The notes below the pieces were generated by a model that saw only the letters and a list, made by a program, of their open reading frames with translations, searched no databases and was not told where the DNA came from. Made by a program: the position numbers and the translations under genes. Of a DNA stretch of 9,659 bases, positions 1 through 7,232 are shown one piece after another (within the stretch, counting starts at the first letter, position 1; every line of letters starts with the position of its first letter). Origin of the DNA: an uncultured Clostridia bacterium. GTDB taxonomy: Bacteria > Bacillota > Clostridia > Tissierellales > Peptoniphilaceae. The stretch covers positions 1-9,659 of the forward strand of contig CAMEGD010000052.1 of assembly GCA_945916025.1 (NCBI GenBank), in the 5' to 3' direction.

Positions 1-3000
1 CAAAGGGTTGGACACAAACTATGTTGTTAGCCCCTGTGTGGATTAACTCTACCATCTCTCCTGTTAGGAGCCAGCCTTCTCCATATTGGTTTCCAAGTCC
101 AACAAATTCTTCTGCAAACTCCATGATTTCATAAATATCTGCAAGATTTGTAAACCTAGTTCCCTCCAAGGCTTTCTTTACTGGATTTCTTAAAAATTCA
201 ATATACTTAATTAGAATTTCAGCCCCAGCAGAACCTATGAAACCTTTAGATAGTACCTTGTGCTTTATAGTTGCATTTTTCATAGAGTAGAACATAAAGT
301 CCATAATATCATTAATTACAACTTCTGCCCCTTCTTTTTCTAAAAGGTCTTGGATGTTGTTGTTAGCTGATGGAAGGTATTTTACTAGGATTTCTCCTAC
401 AATTCCCACCTTTGGTTTTATTTCTTTAGATATTTCAAGGTCAGAAAATTCCTTTACCATCTTATTAATGTTATCAACATAATCCTTTTTGTTAAAGTTT
501 CTTACTGACTCTTGGCCAATTTTTATCCATCTTTCTACTAGTAAGTCAGTAGACCCCTTAATTATTTCATAAGGTCTAGTAGCATTGGAAAGTCTCATTA
601 TTAGGTCCCCATATATTAGAGAAATAAAGGATGTCTTTATTAAGGATATTTTATTTATTCCATCAAAAAATCCATCGTGAACTTCTATTCCTTGGAAGGA
701 TAGACCTATTACTGGAATATGTTCAAATCCCGCTTCTCTCATGGCCTTTCTAATAAAACCTACATAGTTAGATGCCCTACAAGCACCACCTGTTTGGGCC
801 ATTAACAAGGCTACCTTGTCTGTGTCGTACTTTCCAGATTTTACTGCATCTACAAATTGTCCTACAACAAACATAGATGGATAACAGGCATCGTTATTTA
901 CATATTTTAGGCCTTCGTTTATGACCTTTGAGTTTGTGGATTCTAGAATTTCTACATTCAGACCTTCTTTTCTTAGGCCCTCCTGTAGGATAGCGAAGTG
1001 GATTGGAGCCATTTGAGGTACTAGAATTGTGTAGCCTGATGCCTTCATTTCCTTTGTATACATTACTGGCTTTTCATCAACTGGATTTATCTTGTCCCTG
1101 TTGTCGTTTCTTCTATTTGAAGCTTCAAGTAGGGACCTTAGTCTTATTTTTACTGCTCCCAAGTTGGAAACTTCATCTATTTTTATAACTGTATAAATCT
1201 TGTTATAGCCATGAAGAATTTCATTTACTTGATCTGTAGTTACTGCATCGATACCACAACCAAAGGAGTTTAGTTGGATCATTTCTAAGTCGTCATGCCT
1301 TCCAACAAATTCCGCTGCCCTATATAGTCTTGAGTGGTAGGTCCATTGGTCTAAGACCCTTATTCTTCCAGACAAGTCTTCTTCTATAGGTAGAGAGTCT
1401 TCTGAAATTACTGGTAAGTCCATGGAAGTTATAAGCTCTGAAATTCCATGGTTTATTTCTGGGTCTACATGGTAAGGTCTACCTGCTAGGACAATTCCCT
1501 TTTTCTTGTGTTTTTCTAGATAGTCCAGGGCCTTTTTTCCTTCTTCTTTTATATCTTCTTGGTACCTATCTTGTTCTTCATAGGCTGCCCTAACTGCTAG
1601 CTTTACTTCTCCCTTTGGAATGTTAGGGAAAATTTCTGCCATTCTACTTTCTAGTTTTTTTCTATTGTCAAAAGACAAGAATGGATTTTCAAACCTAACT
1701 TCATTGTCTTTTAAATTATCTACATTGTTTTTTAATACTTCTGAATATCCAGAAACTACTGGACAGTTTAAAGTATTATTTGACTTGTCATATTCTTGTT
1801 CTTCATAAAATACTGAAGGATAGAATATAAACTTTTGGCCCATGTTTATTAGCTCTTCTATATGTCCATGGGTAATCTTAGCTGGATAACATGCTGTTTC
1901 AGAGGTTATTGATTCTATTCCCTTTTCATAAATTGCCCTTGTTGATACTGGGGACAAGACTACCCTATAGCCTAATTTTGTAAAAAATGTATGCCAAAAT
2001 GGATAGTTTTCGTACATATTTAGGACCCTAAGTAGGCCTACTTCCCCTCTAGGAGCATCTTCAATAGGAAGGGAAGTATAATCAAATACTCTTTTTAGCT
2101 TATATTCATAAAGGTTTGGCACCTTGTTTTCTTCACTTCTAACTACTCCTGCCCCTCTTTCACACCTATTTCCAGTAATAAACCTTTGGCCATTTGAGAA
2201 GGTGTTTACTGATAGAGAACAGTAGTTAGTACATTGGTGACAAGTTGCGTTTTTTACCTTATATGAAAAGTTTCCAAGGTCTTCATAGCTTAAGATAGAA
2301 GACTTTTCTATAGCCTTGTCCTTTGATATTAAAGCCATACCAAAGGCCCCCATTAGGCCTGCTATCCTTGGTCTTTTTACTGTTTTTCCAGTAATTTTTT
2401 CAAAGGCCCTTAGGATTGCATCTCCGTAGAAGGTTCCCCCTTGGACAACTATGTTTTCTCCAAGGTCTTTAGGGTCTCTGATTTTTATTACCTTTTGAAT
2501 TGCATTTTTTATTATTGAGTAGGATAGTCCTGCTGCTATATCTCCAACTTCAGCCCCTTCTTTTTGGGCTTGTTTTACCATGGAGTTCATAAATACAGTA
2601 CACCTAGATCCTAAGTCTACTGGATTTTTAGCTAGTAAGGCCTTTTCTGAAAATTCAGAAACACTTAGGCCAATACTCTTAGAAAAAGTCTCTAAGAAAG
2701 ACCCACACCCAGATGAGCATGCTTCATTTAATAAAATTGATGAAATAACTTCATCTTCTATTTTCATAGCCTTCATGTCCTGGCCCCCAATGTCAATAAT
2801 AAAGTCTACATTTGGGTTATAAAACATGGCAGCCTTAAGATGGGCTATAGTTTCAACTTCACCAATATCTATATTTAAGGCAGCCTTTATAAAGTCCTCT
2901 CCATAACCTGTAATACCACTGGATTTTATATAGGCTCCATCTTCCATTTGAGTATAAATTTCTTTAATATTTTCAACTACTACATCAAGGGGTTTTCCCT

Positions 3001-4045
3001 TGTTATTGCCATAAAAAGAATACCTAATGTCTAAGTTTTCATCTAGAAGGACCATCTTTGAAGTGGTTGACCCTGCATCTATACCTAAATATAGGGGACC
3101 CTTGTATCCCTCTAAGGTCTTTTCCTTTAAGTTAGAAGTGGCATGGGACTTTCTAAATTCTTCTAGTTCTTCTTCACTTGAAAATAAAGGTTCTAAATAG
3201 TTACTAGTCTCTTCTTCTTCAGCCTTGTTGTTTTTTATTCTCTCTTGTAGGTCTATAAAGGAAATTGGCTTTGTCTCCTTAGATAAAAGGGCAGCCCCAA
3301 TAGCTACAAATAGCTGAGGGTTTTCAGGAACAATTACATCTTGGTCCTTGATTTCTAAGGTTTCAATAAACCTCTTTCTAAGTTCTGGAAGAAAGTGTAA
3401 AGGTCCTCCTAAAAAGGCCACCTTTCCCCTTATTGGTCTACCACAAGCAAGGTTTGAAATTGTTTGGTTTACTACTGATTGGAATACACTTACTGCTAAA
3501 TCTTCCTTGGAAGCCCCTTGATTTATTAGAGCTTGAATATCAGTTTTTGCAAATACTCCGCACCTAGAAGCTATAGAGTATTTTTTCTTATATTCCTTTG
3601 CATAATCATTAAGACCACTGGCATCTGTCTCTAACAAGGTTGCCATTTGGTCTATAAATGCTCCAGTCCCACCAGCACAAATACTATTCATCCTCTGCTC
3701 GATAGAACCTTTCATATATGTTATTTTTGAATCTTCTCCACCTAGTTCAATAGCCACTTCTGTTTTATTAATAAATTCCGAAATTGCCTTAGTAGATGCA
3801 ACTACCTCTTGGACGAAGTCTGCCTCTAATATTTTGTGGACTAACAAACCACCAGAGCCAGTAACAGATATTGTTGTAGAATCGTATTTAAATCTTCTAT
3901 AACACCTGTCAATAATTTCAGCAACTGTCTTTTTTACATCCGAAAAGTGTCTTGTATATTCAGAATACAAGATCTTGTTGCTGTCATCTAAGACAACTAT
4001 TTTACAAGTAGTTGAACCTATATCTAGACCTGTATGAAGTCTCAT
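1..4045 (-). CDS. Giant fused 2-hydroxyacyl-CoA dehydratase activase-type protein (tandem BcrA/BadF ATPase, DUF2229), 3' end outside window
   Basis: This is an ATP-driven low-potential electron-transfer protein of the dehydratase-activase superfamily; its own substrate is unknown. I checked the frame by hand: 1348 codons without a stop, still open at the left edge, where CVQPF matches the family's usual near-C-terminal motif. The family usually has about 1400 residues, so perhaps 50-100 are missing. Domain 1 (about 5-270) has DIGSTT (D8), GGEDSK and cluster cysteines C123 (CAGGTG) and C162 (SRCGVF). Domain 2 (about 320-590) has DAGSTTSK (D323), GGQDMK, C443 and C482 (SRCTVF). C602, C605, C609 and C628 follow, then the DUF2229 signature (YPFW; C719 in ETACYPAK). 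The C-terminal third carries C930 (FGCGID), C1054 (DACYPS), C1089 (GGACRASN) and C1344, resembling HgdB or double-cubane proteins. The start is firm: TAA lies directly before the ATG, and AGGTG is 5 nt upstream. It lies downstream of the flavodiiron gene but has its own promoter. No separate dehydratase subunit is in the window. Confidence 0.93.
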   Translation of the reverse strand, partial: MRLHTGLDIGSTTCKIVVLDDSNKILYSEYTRHFSDVKKTVAEIIDRCYRRFKYDSTTISVTGSGGLLVHKILEADFVQEVVASTKAISEFINKTEVAIELGGEDSKITYMKGSIEQRMNSICAGGTGAFIDQMATLLETDASGLNDYAKEYKKKYSIASRCGVFAKTDIQALINQGASKEDLAVSVFQSVVNQTISNLACGRPIRGKVAFLGGPLHFLPELRKRFIETLEIKDQDVIVPENPQLFVAIGAALLSKETKPISFIDLQERIKNNKAEEEETSNYLEPLFSSEEELEEFRKSHATSNLKEKTLEGYKGPLYLGIDAGSTTSKMVLLDENLDIRYSFYGNNKGKPLDVVVENIKEIYTQMEDGAYIKSSGITGYGEDFIKAALNIDIGEVETIAHLKAAMFYNPNVDFIIDIGGQDMKAMKIEDEVISSILLNEACSSGCGSFLETFSKSIGLSVSEFSEKALLAKNPVDLGSRCTVFMNSMVKQAQKEGAEVGDIAAGLSYSIIKNAIQKVIKIRDPKDLGENIVVQGGTFYGDAILRAFEKITGKTVKRPRIAGLMGAFGMALISKDKAIEKSSILSYEDLGNFSYKVKNATCHQCTNYCSLSVNTFSNGQRFITGNRCERGAGVVRSEENKVPNLYEYKLKRVFDYTSLPIEDAPRGEVGLLRVLNMYENYPFWHTFFTKLGYRVVLSPVSTRAIYEKGIESITSETACYPAKITHGHIEELINMGQKFIFYPSVFYEEQEYDKSNNTLNCPVVSGYSEVLKNNVDNLKDNEVRFENPFLSFDNRKKLESRMAEIFPNIPKGEVKLAVRAAYEEQDRYQEDIKEEGKKALDYLEKHKKKGIVLAGRPYHVDPEINHGISELITSMDLPVISEDSLPIEEDLSGRIRVLDQWTYHSRLYRAAEFVGRHDDLEMIQLNSFGCGIDAVTTDQVNEILHGYNKIYTVIKIDEVSNLGAVKIRLRSLLEASNRRNDNRDKINPVDEKPVMYTKEMKASGYTILVPQMAPIHFAILQEGLRKEGLNVEILESTNSKVINEGLKYVNNDACYPSMFVVGQFVDAVKSGKYDTDKVALLMAQTGGACRASNYVGFIRKAMREAGFEHIPVIGLSFQGIEVHDGFFDGINKISLIKTSFISLIYGDLIMRLSNATRPYEIIKGSTDLLVERWIKIGQESVRNFNKKDYVDNINKMVKEFSDLEISKEIKPKVGIVGEILVKYLPSANNNIQDLLEKEGAEVVINDIMDFMFYSMKNATIKHKVLSKGFIGSAGAEILIKYIEFLRNPVKKALEGTRFTNLADIYEIMEFAEEFVGLGNQYGEGWLLTGEMVELIHTGANNIVCVQPF

Positions 4046-4050
4046 TTAAT

Positions 4051-4055
4051 CACCT
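4051..4055 (-). promoter_or_regulatory. Ribosome binding site of the giant activase gene
   Basis: AGGTG ends 5 nt before the ATG at 4045. A TAA codon in the same frame immediately precedes that ATG, so no longer start is possible and this weak but well-spaced site fixes the start. Confidence 0.7.
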
Positions 4056-4095
4056 ATTAATATTTTCCTTCATATATATATGTTAATCAGTTTTA

Positions 4096-4111
4096 CTGTC
4101 TTATTATAACA
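4096..4111 (-). promoter_or_regulatory. Extended -10 promoter of the giant activase gene
   Basis: On the minus strand a perfect TATAAT (4108-4103) is preceded by TGT (4111-4109), giving an extended -10 element. The expected transcription start is near 4096, which leaves a leader of about 50 nt. The -35 region (about 4126-4131, TAAAAT) is poor. The promoter therefore depends on the TG extension, or on an activator bound at the TTGTGAA elements just upstream. Confidence 0.65.
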
Positions 4112-4135
4112 CATACTATTTAAAAATTTTACTTT

Positions 4136-4191
4136 ACTTCACAAATTTTATATATTATTAAATGTAAATTTTTTGTGAAGTCTTTTGTGAA
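4136..4191. repeat. TTGTGAA elements: 10-bp inverted repeat plus a third copy, upstream of the activase promoter
   Basis: ACTTCACAAA (4136-4145) and TTTGTGAAGT (4172-4181) form a perfect 10-bp inverted repeat with a 26-nt AT-rich spacer. A third copy, TTTTGTGAA (4183-4191), is a direct repeat of the second at a 12-nt period and runs into the tail of the fprA terminator. The copy nearest the promoter lies at about -40 to -49 from the predicted start. Multiple copies in this position suggest operator half-sites for a DNA-binding regulator. TTGTGAA resembles half-sites known for Rex (NADH-responsive) and Crp/Fnr-type regulators, but the usual inward-facing pair with a short spacer is not present, so I do not name the regulator. 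Confidence 0.5.
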
Positions 4192-4222
4192 AAAAAGAAC
4201 CCCACCCTAATTTAAGGATGGG
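4189..4222 (-). terminator. Intrinsic terminator of the flavodiiron gene
   Basis: In minus-strand RNA, CCCATCCT (4222-4215) pairs with AGGGTGGG (4208-4201) through 8 bp including one U-G wobble, around a 6-nt loop. It is followed by a U-rich tail with a run of seven T (4196-4190). It begins 8 nt after the fprA stop codon, so it separates fprA from the giant activase gene. Confidence 0.88.
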
Positions 4223-4230
4223 AAAATTTC

Positions 4231-5484
4231 TTATGCATTTAATAAACTATAATAGTCATTTAGTCTTTTTTCTATTAATTTATCTGCCATTTCATAGCCG
4301 ATTTCCTTGCAAAGTCTAAATTCTTCTTCAGTTGGAGATCCTTTAGATTCTACAGTAGCTTCTACTAAGTCATAGCCTGAATTATCAGCGAAGGCCTTAA
4401 GAGTCTTTAAGGCTCCTCCTGCCCAGCTATATGAACCAAATACTCCTAGAGTATGGTTTTTCATCTTTTGGTTTTCTAAGGTTGTTACTAGAGTTTGCAT
4501 TGGTGGGAATAGGGCATTGTTGTAGGTACATGAGCCTAAGATAACACCTTCGTATCTCCAAATGTCAGCTAGTAAATATGAAAGGTGAGTCTTGGAAACA
4601 TCAAATATCTTAACATTTTTTATTCCCTTTTCTGCTAAGGCTCTAGCTACTGTTTCAGCCATTTTTTCTGTATTTCCATACATTGAACCATAAACTATTA
4701 CTACCCCTTCTTCTGTCTCTTGGTTAGCAAGTTGGTTGTATAGTTTTACAATTCTCCCTGGATTAGTTCTCCAAACTGGTCCATGGACTGGACAAATCAT
4801 CTTTATGTCAAGGGGAACTAATTTTTTAAGGGCTCCTTTTACTTGTGCAGAAAACTTACCAATTATATTTGTATAGTATCTTACTGTATCGTCTAAATAA
4901 AATTCCCAGTTAATTTCATCATCAAATATTGCTCCTGATAATGATCCAAATGCACCAAAGGCATCTTGTGAAAATAGGGTTCCAGTTGATTCTTCATAGG
5001 AAACCATGGATTCTGGCCAGTGAACCATTGGAGTCAAGTAAAATGTTAACTCTGTATCCCCAAGGTCTAACTTGTCCCCATCTCCTACTTCTATGAAGTT
5101 GTCTTCATAAGAGAAGTTTTGAGTTCCTTCTAGTGCGTAGTAGTTTTCAATAAATTCTTTAGTCTTTTTGTTTCCAACTAGTTTTACATTTGGATAAAGT
5201 TCTAAAACTGTAGAAATAGATCCGGAATGGTCAGGTTCCATATGGTGAATAACTAGGTAATCTAGATCTCTGCCATTTAGTGTTGATTCTAACTTTTCTA
5301 CGAAACTACTAGACTTGTTTATTTTTACTGTATCAAGTAGAGCAGTTTTTTCTCCTGTGTATAGGTATGAGTTGTAACTTACACCATTTTCAAGTGGCCA
5401 CATATTTTCAAACAGCCGGGTTTCTCTGTCATTAACCCCTATATATTGCCAGTTGTCACTAATCTTAACTGATAAATATCCCAT
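4231..5484 (-). CDS. fprA: Flavodiiron protein (A-type flavoprotein), oxygen/nitric oxide reductase
   Basis: This cytoplasmic enzyme reduces O2 to water and/or NO to N2O using electrons from rubredoxin or another carrier, and protects anaerobes from oxygen. The 417-residue length is typical of the two-domain class without a fused rubredoxin. The N-terminal metallo-beta-lactamase-like domain (about 1-250) carries the di-iron motif H81-x-E83-x-D85-H86, then H155 (MVHWP), D174 (SQDAFG) and H234 (CPVHGP). The C-terminal flavodoxin domain (about 260-410) has the FMN phosphate loop GSMYGNTE (267-274) and an SYSWAGG loop near 351-357. All expected ligands are present, so it should be active. The start is clear: AGGAGG (5495-5490) sits 5 nt before the ATG. 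It has its own probable promoter and an intrinsic terminator, so it is likely transcribed alone. Whether O2 or NO is the main substrate cannot be told from sequence. Confidence 0.95.
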   Translation of the reverse strand: MGYLSVKISDNWQYIGVNDRETRLFENMWPLENGVSYNSYLYTGEKTALLDTVKINKSSSFVEKLESTLNGRDLDYLVIHHMEPDHSGSISTVLELYPNVKLVGNKKTKEFIENYYALEGTQNFSYEDNFIEVGDGDKLDLGDTELTFYLTPMVHWPESMVSYEESTGTLFSQDAFGAFGSLSGAIFDDEINWEFYLDDTVRYYTNIIGKFSAQVKGALKKLVPLDIKMICPVHGPVWRTNPGRIVKLYNQLANQETEEGVVIVYGSMYGNTEKMAETVARALAEKGIKNVKIFDVSKTHLSYLLADIWRYEGVILGSCTYNNALFPPMQTLVTTLENQKMKNHTLGVFGSYSWAGGALKTLKAFADNSGYDLVEATVESKGSPTEEEFRLCKEIGYEMADKLIEKRLNDYYSLLNA

Positions 5485-5489
5485 TATTT

Positions 5490-5495
5490 CCTCCT
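5490..5495 (-). promoter_or_regulatory. Strong ribosome binding site of fprA
   Basis: A full AGGAGG lies on the minus strand 5 nt before the ATG at 5484. It is the strongest Shine-Dalgarno site in the window and suggests high expression of the flavodiiron protein. Confidence 0.85.
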
Positions 5496-5528
5496 AGTTT
5501 ATAAATAATATCTCTTTGTATTTATTCA

Positions 5529-5564
5529 TACTTTTATTCTATCTAATTTTTATATAAATTTAAA
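5529..5564 (-). promoter_or_regulatory. Probable promoter of fprA
   Basis: The 88-nt gap between the ttcA-like stop and the fprA start contains TTTAAA (5564-5559, 4/6 to the -35 consensus), a 17-nt spacer, and TAGAAT (5541-5536, 5/6 to the -10 consensus). Transcription would start near 5529, giving a leader of about 44 nt. The region is very AT-rich, so chance matches are likely. I see no GC-rich terminator hairpin here, so read-through from the upstream operon is also possible. Confidence 0.45.
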
Positions 5565-5572
5565 TACCAAAT

Positions 5573-6463
5573 TTACATATCGTCATAACCATCTAGAAAA
5601 CTTATTTTTTCGCCATATTTTTTATACCCAATTATGGCTCCAAGTTCTACATTTTCTGAAGATCTAAATATAGAATCTCTAACATTAGTAAAGGATCCCT
5701 CTAAAGACTTAATAAGGTCTTTTATCTCTGATCTCTTTCCATCTTTTTTCTCAGCTATTCTACATGAACAATTTAAGGGTTGAAGGCCTGCATTTTCTGT
5801 AAATCGTATAATGTCATTTTCTTCTATTAAATACAGGGGTCTAATTAATTCCATATCTTCAAAGTTTTGGGCCTTAAGTTTCGGCATCATAGTCTTGTAA
5901 TTTCCTGAACATAGGACATTTAACATAATTGTCTCTATTACATCATCAAAGTGATGGCCTAGGGCTAACTTGTTACAGCCTAGTTCCTTAGCCTTTGAAT
6001 ATAGGTTTCCCCTTCTCATTCTGGCACACATATAGCAAGGCTTGTCTGTATCTAAAAAATCTGCTACTTCAAAGACATCACTTTTGTAAATCTTTGCTGG
6101 TATTTGTAAATAATCTAGTAAGTCTTCCAAATGTTTTCTAACTGAGTCGTTGTATCCTGGGTCCATGGCTATAAACTCTAAGTCAAAGTCAAAGTTTGAG
6201 TGCTTGTGAAGTTCTTGGAAGAGCTTTGCTAGTAACAAGCTGTCCTTTCCTCCTGAAATTGCAACTGCAATTTTGTCCTTAGGCTTAATCATTTGGTATT
6301 CTTTTATGGCCCTAATAAACCTAACCCAAATTTTTTTCCTATAGGATTTTACAATAGATCTTTCGATAATATCTAGGGGCTTTTTTGTTTTTGTTTCATC
6401 TAATGTAAAAACTGAATCAGACAAGGAACCCTTCTTTACTCCATCAACTATTATTTCTTCCAT
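5573..6463 (-). CDS. TtcA-like tRNA 2-thiolation ATPase (PP-loop, iron-sulfur type)
   Basis: This is a cytoplasmic ATP pyrophosphatase of the TtcA/TtuA group, which adenylates a tRNA base and replaces oxygen with sulfur; the characterised product is 2-thiocytidine at position 32. In the 296-residue form the PP-loop SGGKDS is at 70-75, a CxxC pair at C143 and C146, GHHFDD at 169-174, and a C-x-C pair at C232 and C234 where E. coli TtcA has its third cluster-binding cysteine. Two starts are possible. I prefer the ATG at 6463, because GGAGG ends 3 nt before it and lies inside the alternative reading; the ATG at 6478 (301 residues) has only a weak GGGGA upstream. Either way it overlaps the lysozyme gene (20 or 35 nt), implying translational coupling. 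Membership of the family is secure. The exact tRNA and base are not, so no symbol is given. Confidence 0.88.
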   Translation of the reverse strand: MEEIIVDGVKKGSLSDSVFTLDETKTKKPLDIIERSIVKSYRKKIWVRFIRAIKEYQMIKPKDKIAVAISGGKDSLLLAKLFQELHKHSNFDFDLEFIAMDPGYNDSVRKHLEDLLDYLQIPAKIYKSDVFEVADFLDTDKPCYMCARMRRGNLYSKAKELGCNKLALGHHFDDVIETIMLNVLCSGNYKTMMPKLKAQNFEDMELIRPLYLIEENDIIRFTENAGLQPLNCSCRIAEKKDGKRSEIKDLIKSLEGSFTNVRDSIFRSSENVELGAIIGYKKYGEKISFLDGYDDM

Positions 6464-7232
6464 ATTCCTCCAAATCATCTAAATCCCCATAAAAATAATT
6501 GAGATCTATATATTTACTTGCTCCTGGACCTCCATATCCTTCAAGTTCTGCCATGTCATCATATTGCCAGAAGGTCCATTTTTCTTCATTAGGCATATAG
6601 GCAAAATCAGTACCTATTTCCCTATACCAAAAATCCACATCCTCAAAGTTGTCCTTTAGGTAGTGGTTATATACATACTTGTTAGTATAAATTATAGGGG
6701 TTTTCTTGTAATGGTCCCTAAAAATATCTACCATCTTCCTTAGTTCTGGAATTACAGTATTCGGGCTCATTGGGTTTTTCGTGTACTGTCCATAGTATTC
6801 CAAATCTATTACAGGGGGCAGGTCTCCAGCTTCAAGATTTACATTTCTAATAAAATATTTGGCCTGGTCCTCTCCAGAGGTCTCAAACCTGTAAAAATGA
6901 TAGGCTCCAGTCTTTAAACCTGCTTCCTTTGAATTTTTAAAATTATCAACATATTTAGGATCCAAGTACTCTATTCCCTCAGTAGCCTTAATAAAGGAAA
7001 ACCTTATGGACTGATCATAAAGTGCCTTAAAATCAATATCCCCTTGGTACCTGGAAACATCAACTCCTCTAACAAAGCTTATATTATCAACATTAAGTTC
7101 TTCTACAACATGGCCTTTTTCTTTAGAAAAAAATACTAGTAAAGTACCTACCACTACTAAAAACAAAATAGCACTAATTATTTTTTTCTTCTGAGGTTTT
7201 TTTTTTCTGGTCCTTCTTCTCTTTTTCTTCAT
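6444..7232 (-). CDS. Membrane-anchored GH25 lysozyme-like muramidase
   Basis: This is a glycoside hydrolase family 25 protein predicted to cut the N-acetylmuramic acid to N-acetylglucosamine bond of peptidoglycan outside the membrane. Residues 1-17 are almost all Lys/Arg, and 18-35 form one hydrophobic segment with no evident signal-peptidase site, so it looks like a type II (N-in) anchored protein. The catalytic domain spans about 54-255: GVDVSRYQ (D58), FSFIKATEG (78-86), GAYHFY (109-114), the catalytic pair D143-x-E145 in PPVIDLE, IIYTN (180-184), FWQYDD (221-226) and YIDLNYF (D243). All core residues appear intact. There is no cell-wall-binding repeat. Its ATG overlaps the preceding HAD stop as TAATG. 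With no holin or phage genes nearby, a cellular autolysin or wall-remodelling role is more likely than a phage endolysin. Confidence 0.92.
   Translation of the reverse strand: MKKKRRRTRKKKPQKKKIISAILFLVVVGTLLVFFSKEKGHVVEELNVDNISFVRGVDVSRYQGDIDFKALYDQSIRFSFIKATEGIEYLDPKYVDNFKNSKEAGLKTGAYHFYRFETSGEDQAKYFIRNVNLEAGDLPPVIDLEYYGQYTKNPMSPNTVIPELRKMVDIFRDHYKKTPIIYTNKYVYNHYLKDNFEDVDFWYREIGTDFAYMPNEEKWTFWQYDDMAELEGYGGPGASKYIDLNYFYGDLDDLEEYGRNNS

Noticed and set aside
1003..2822. Short plus-strand open frames of 61-80 codons at 1003-1188, 1620-1808 and 2580-2822
   Set aside because: They lie antisense inside the giant activase gene, whose minus-strand frame is open and motif-rich throughout. They have no recognisable motifs and are best explained as chance complements.
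4071..4082. Perfect 12-bp palindrome CATATATATATG in the activase leader
   Set aside because: It is a simple alternating AT run, common by chance in this composition, with no second copy or GC pairs to make it a convincing operator.
4089..4099. Short inverted repeat CAGT-TTT-ACTG over the predicted activase transcription start
   Set aside because: Four base pairs is too short to claim as an operator, although its position at the start site is noted.
4046..4230. Riboswitch or small RNA in the intergenic region
   Set aside because: The predicted 50-nt leader is too short and AT-rich for a known riboswitch. The only strong RNA structure is the fprA terminator; the 10-bp inverted repeat lies upstream of the promoter.
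5551..5590. Possible terminator after the ttcA-like gene
   Set aside because: Only an A/T-only stem of about 5 bp (TAAAT/ATTTA) is seen, with no GC core and no clear T tail, so it is not a credible intrinsic terminator.
6444..7232. Phage endolysin or prophage remnant
   Set aside because: GH25 enzymes are common in phages, but this one has a membrane anchor, sits inside an overlapping housekeeping operon, and has no holin, integrase or structural phage genes nearby.
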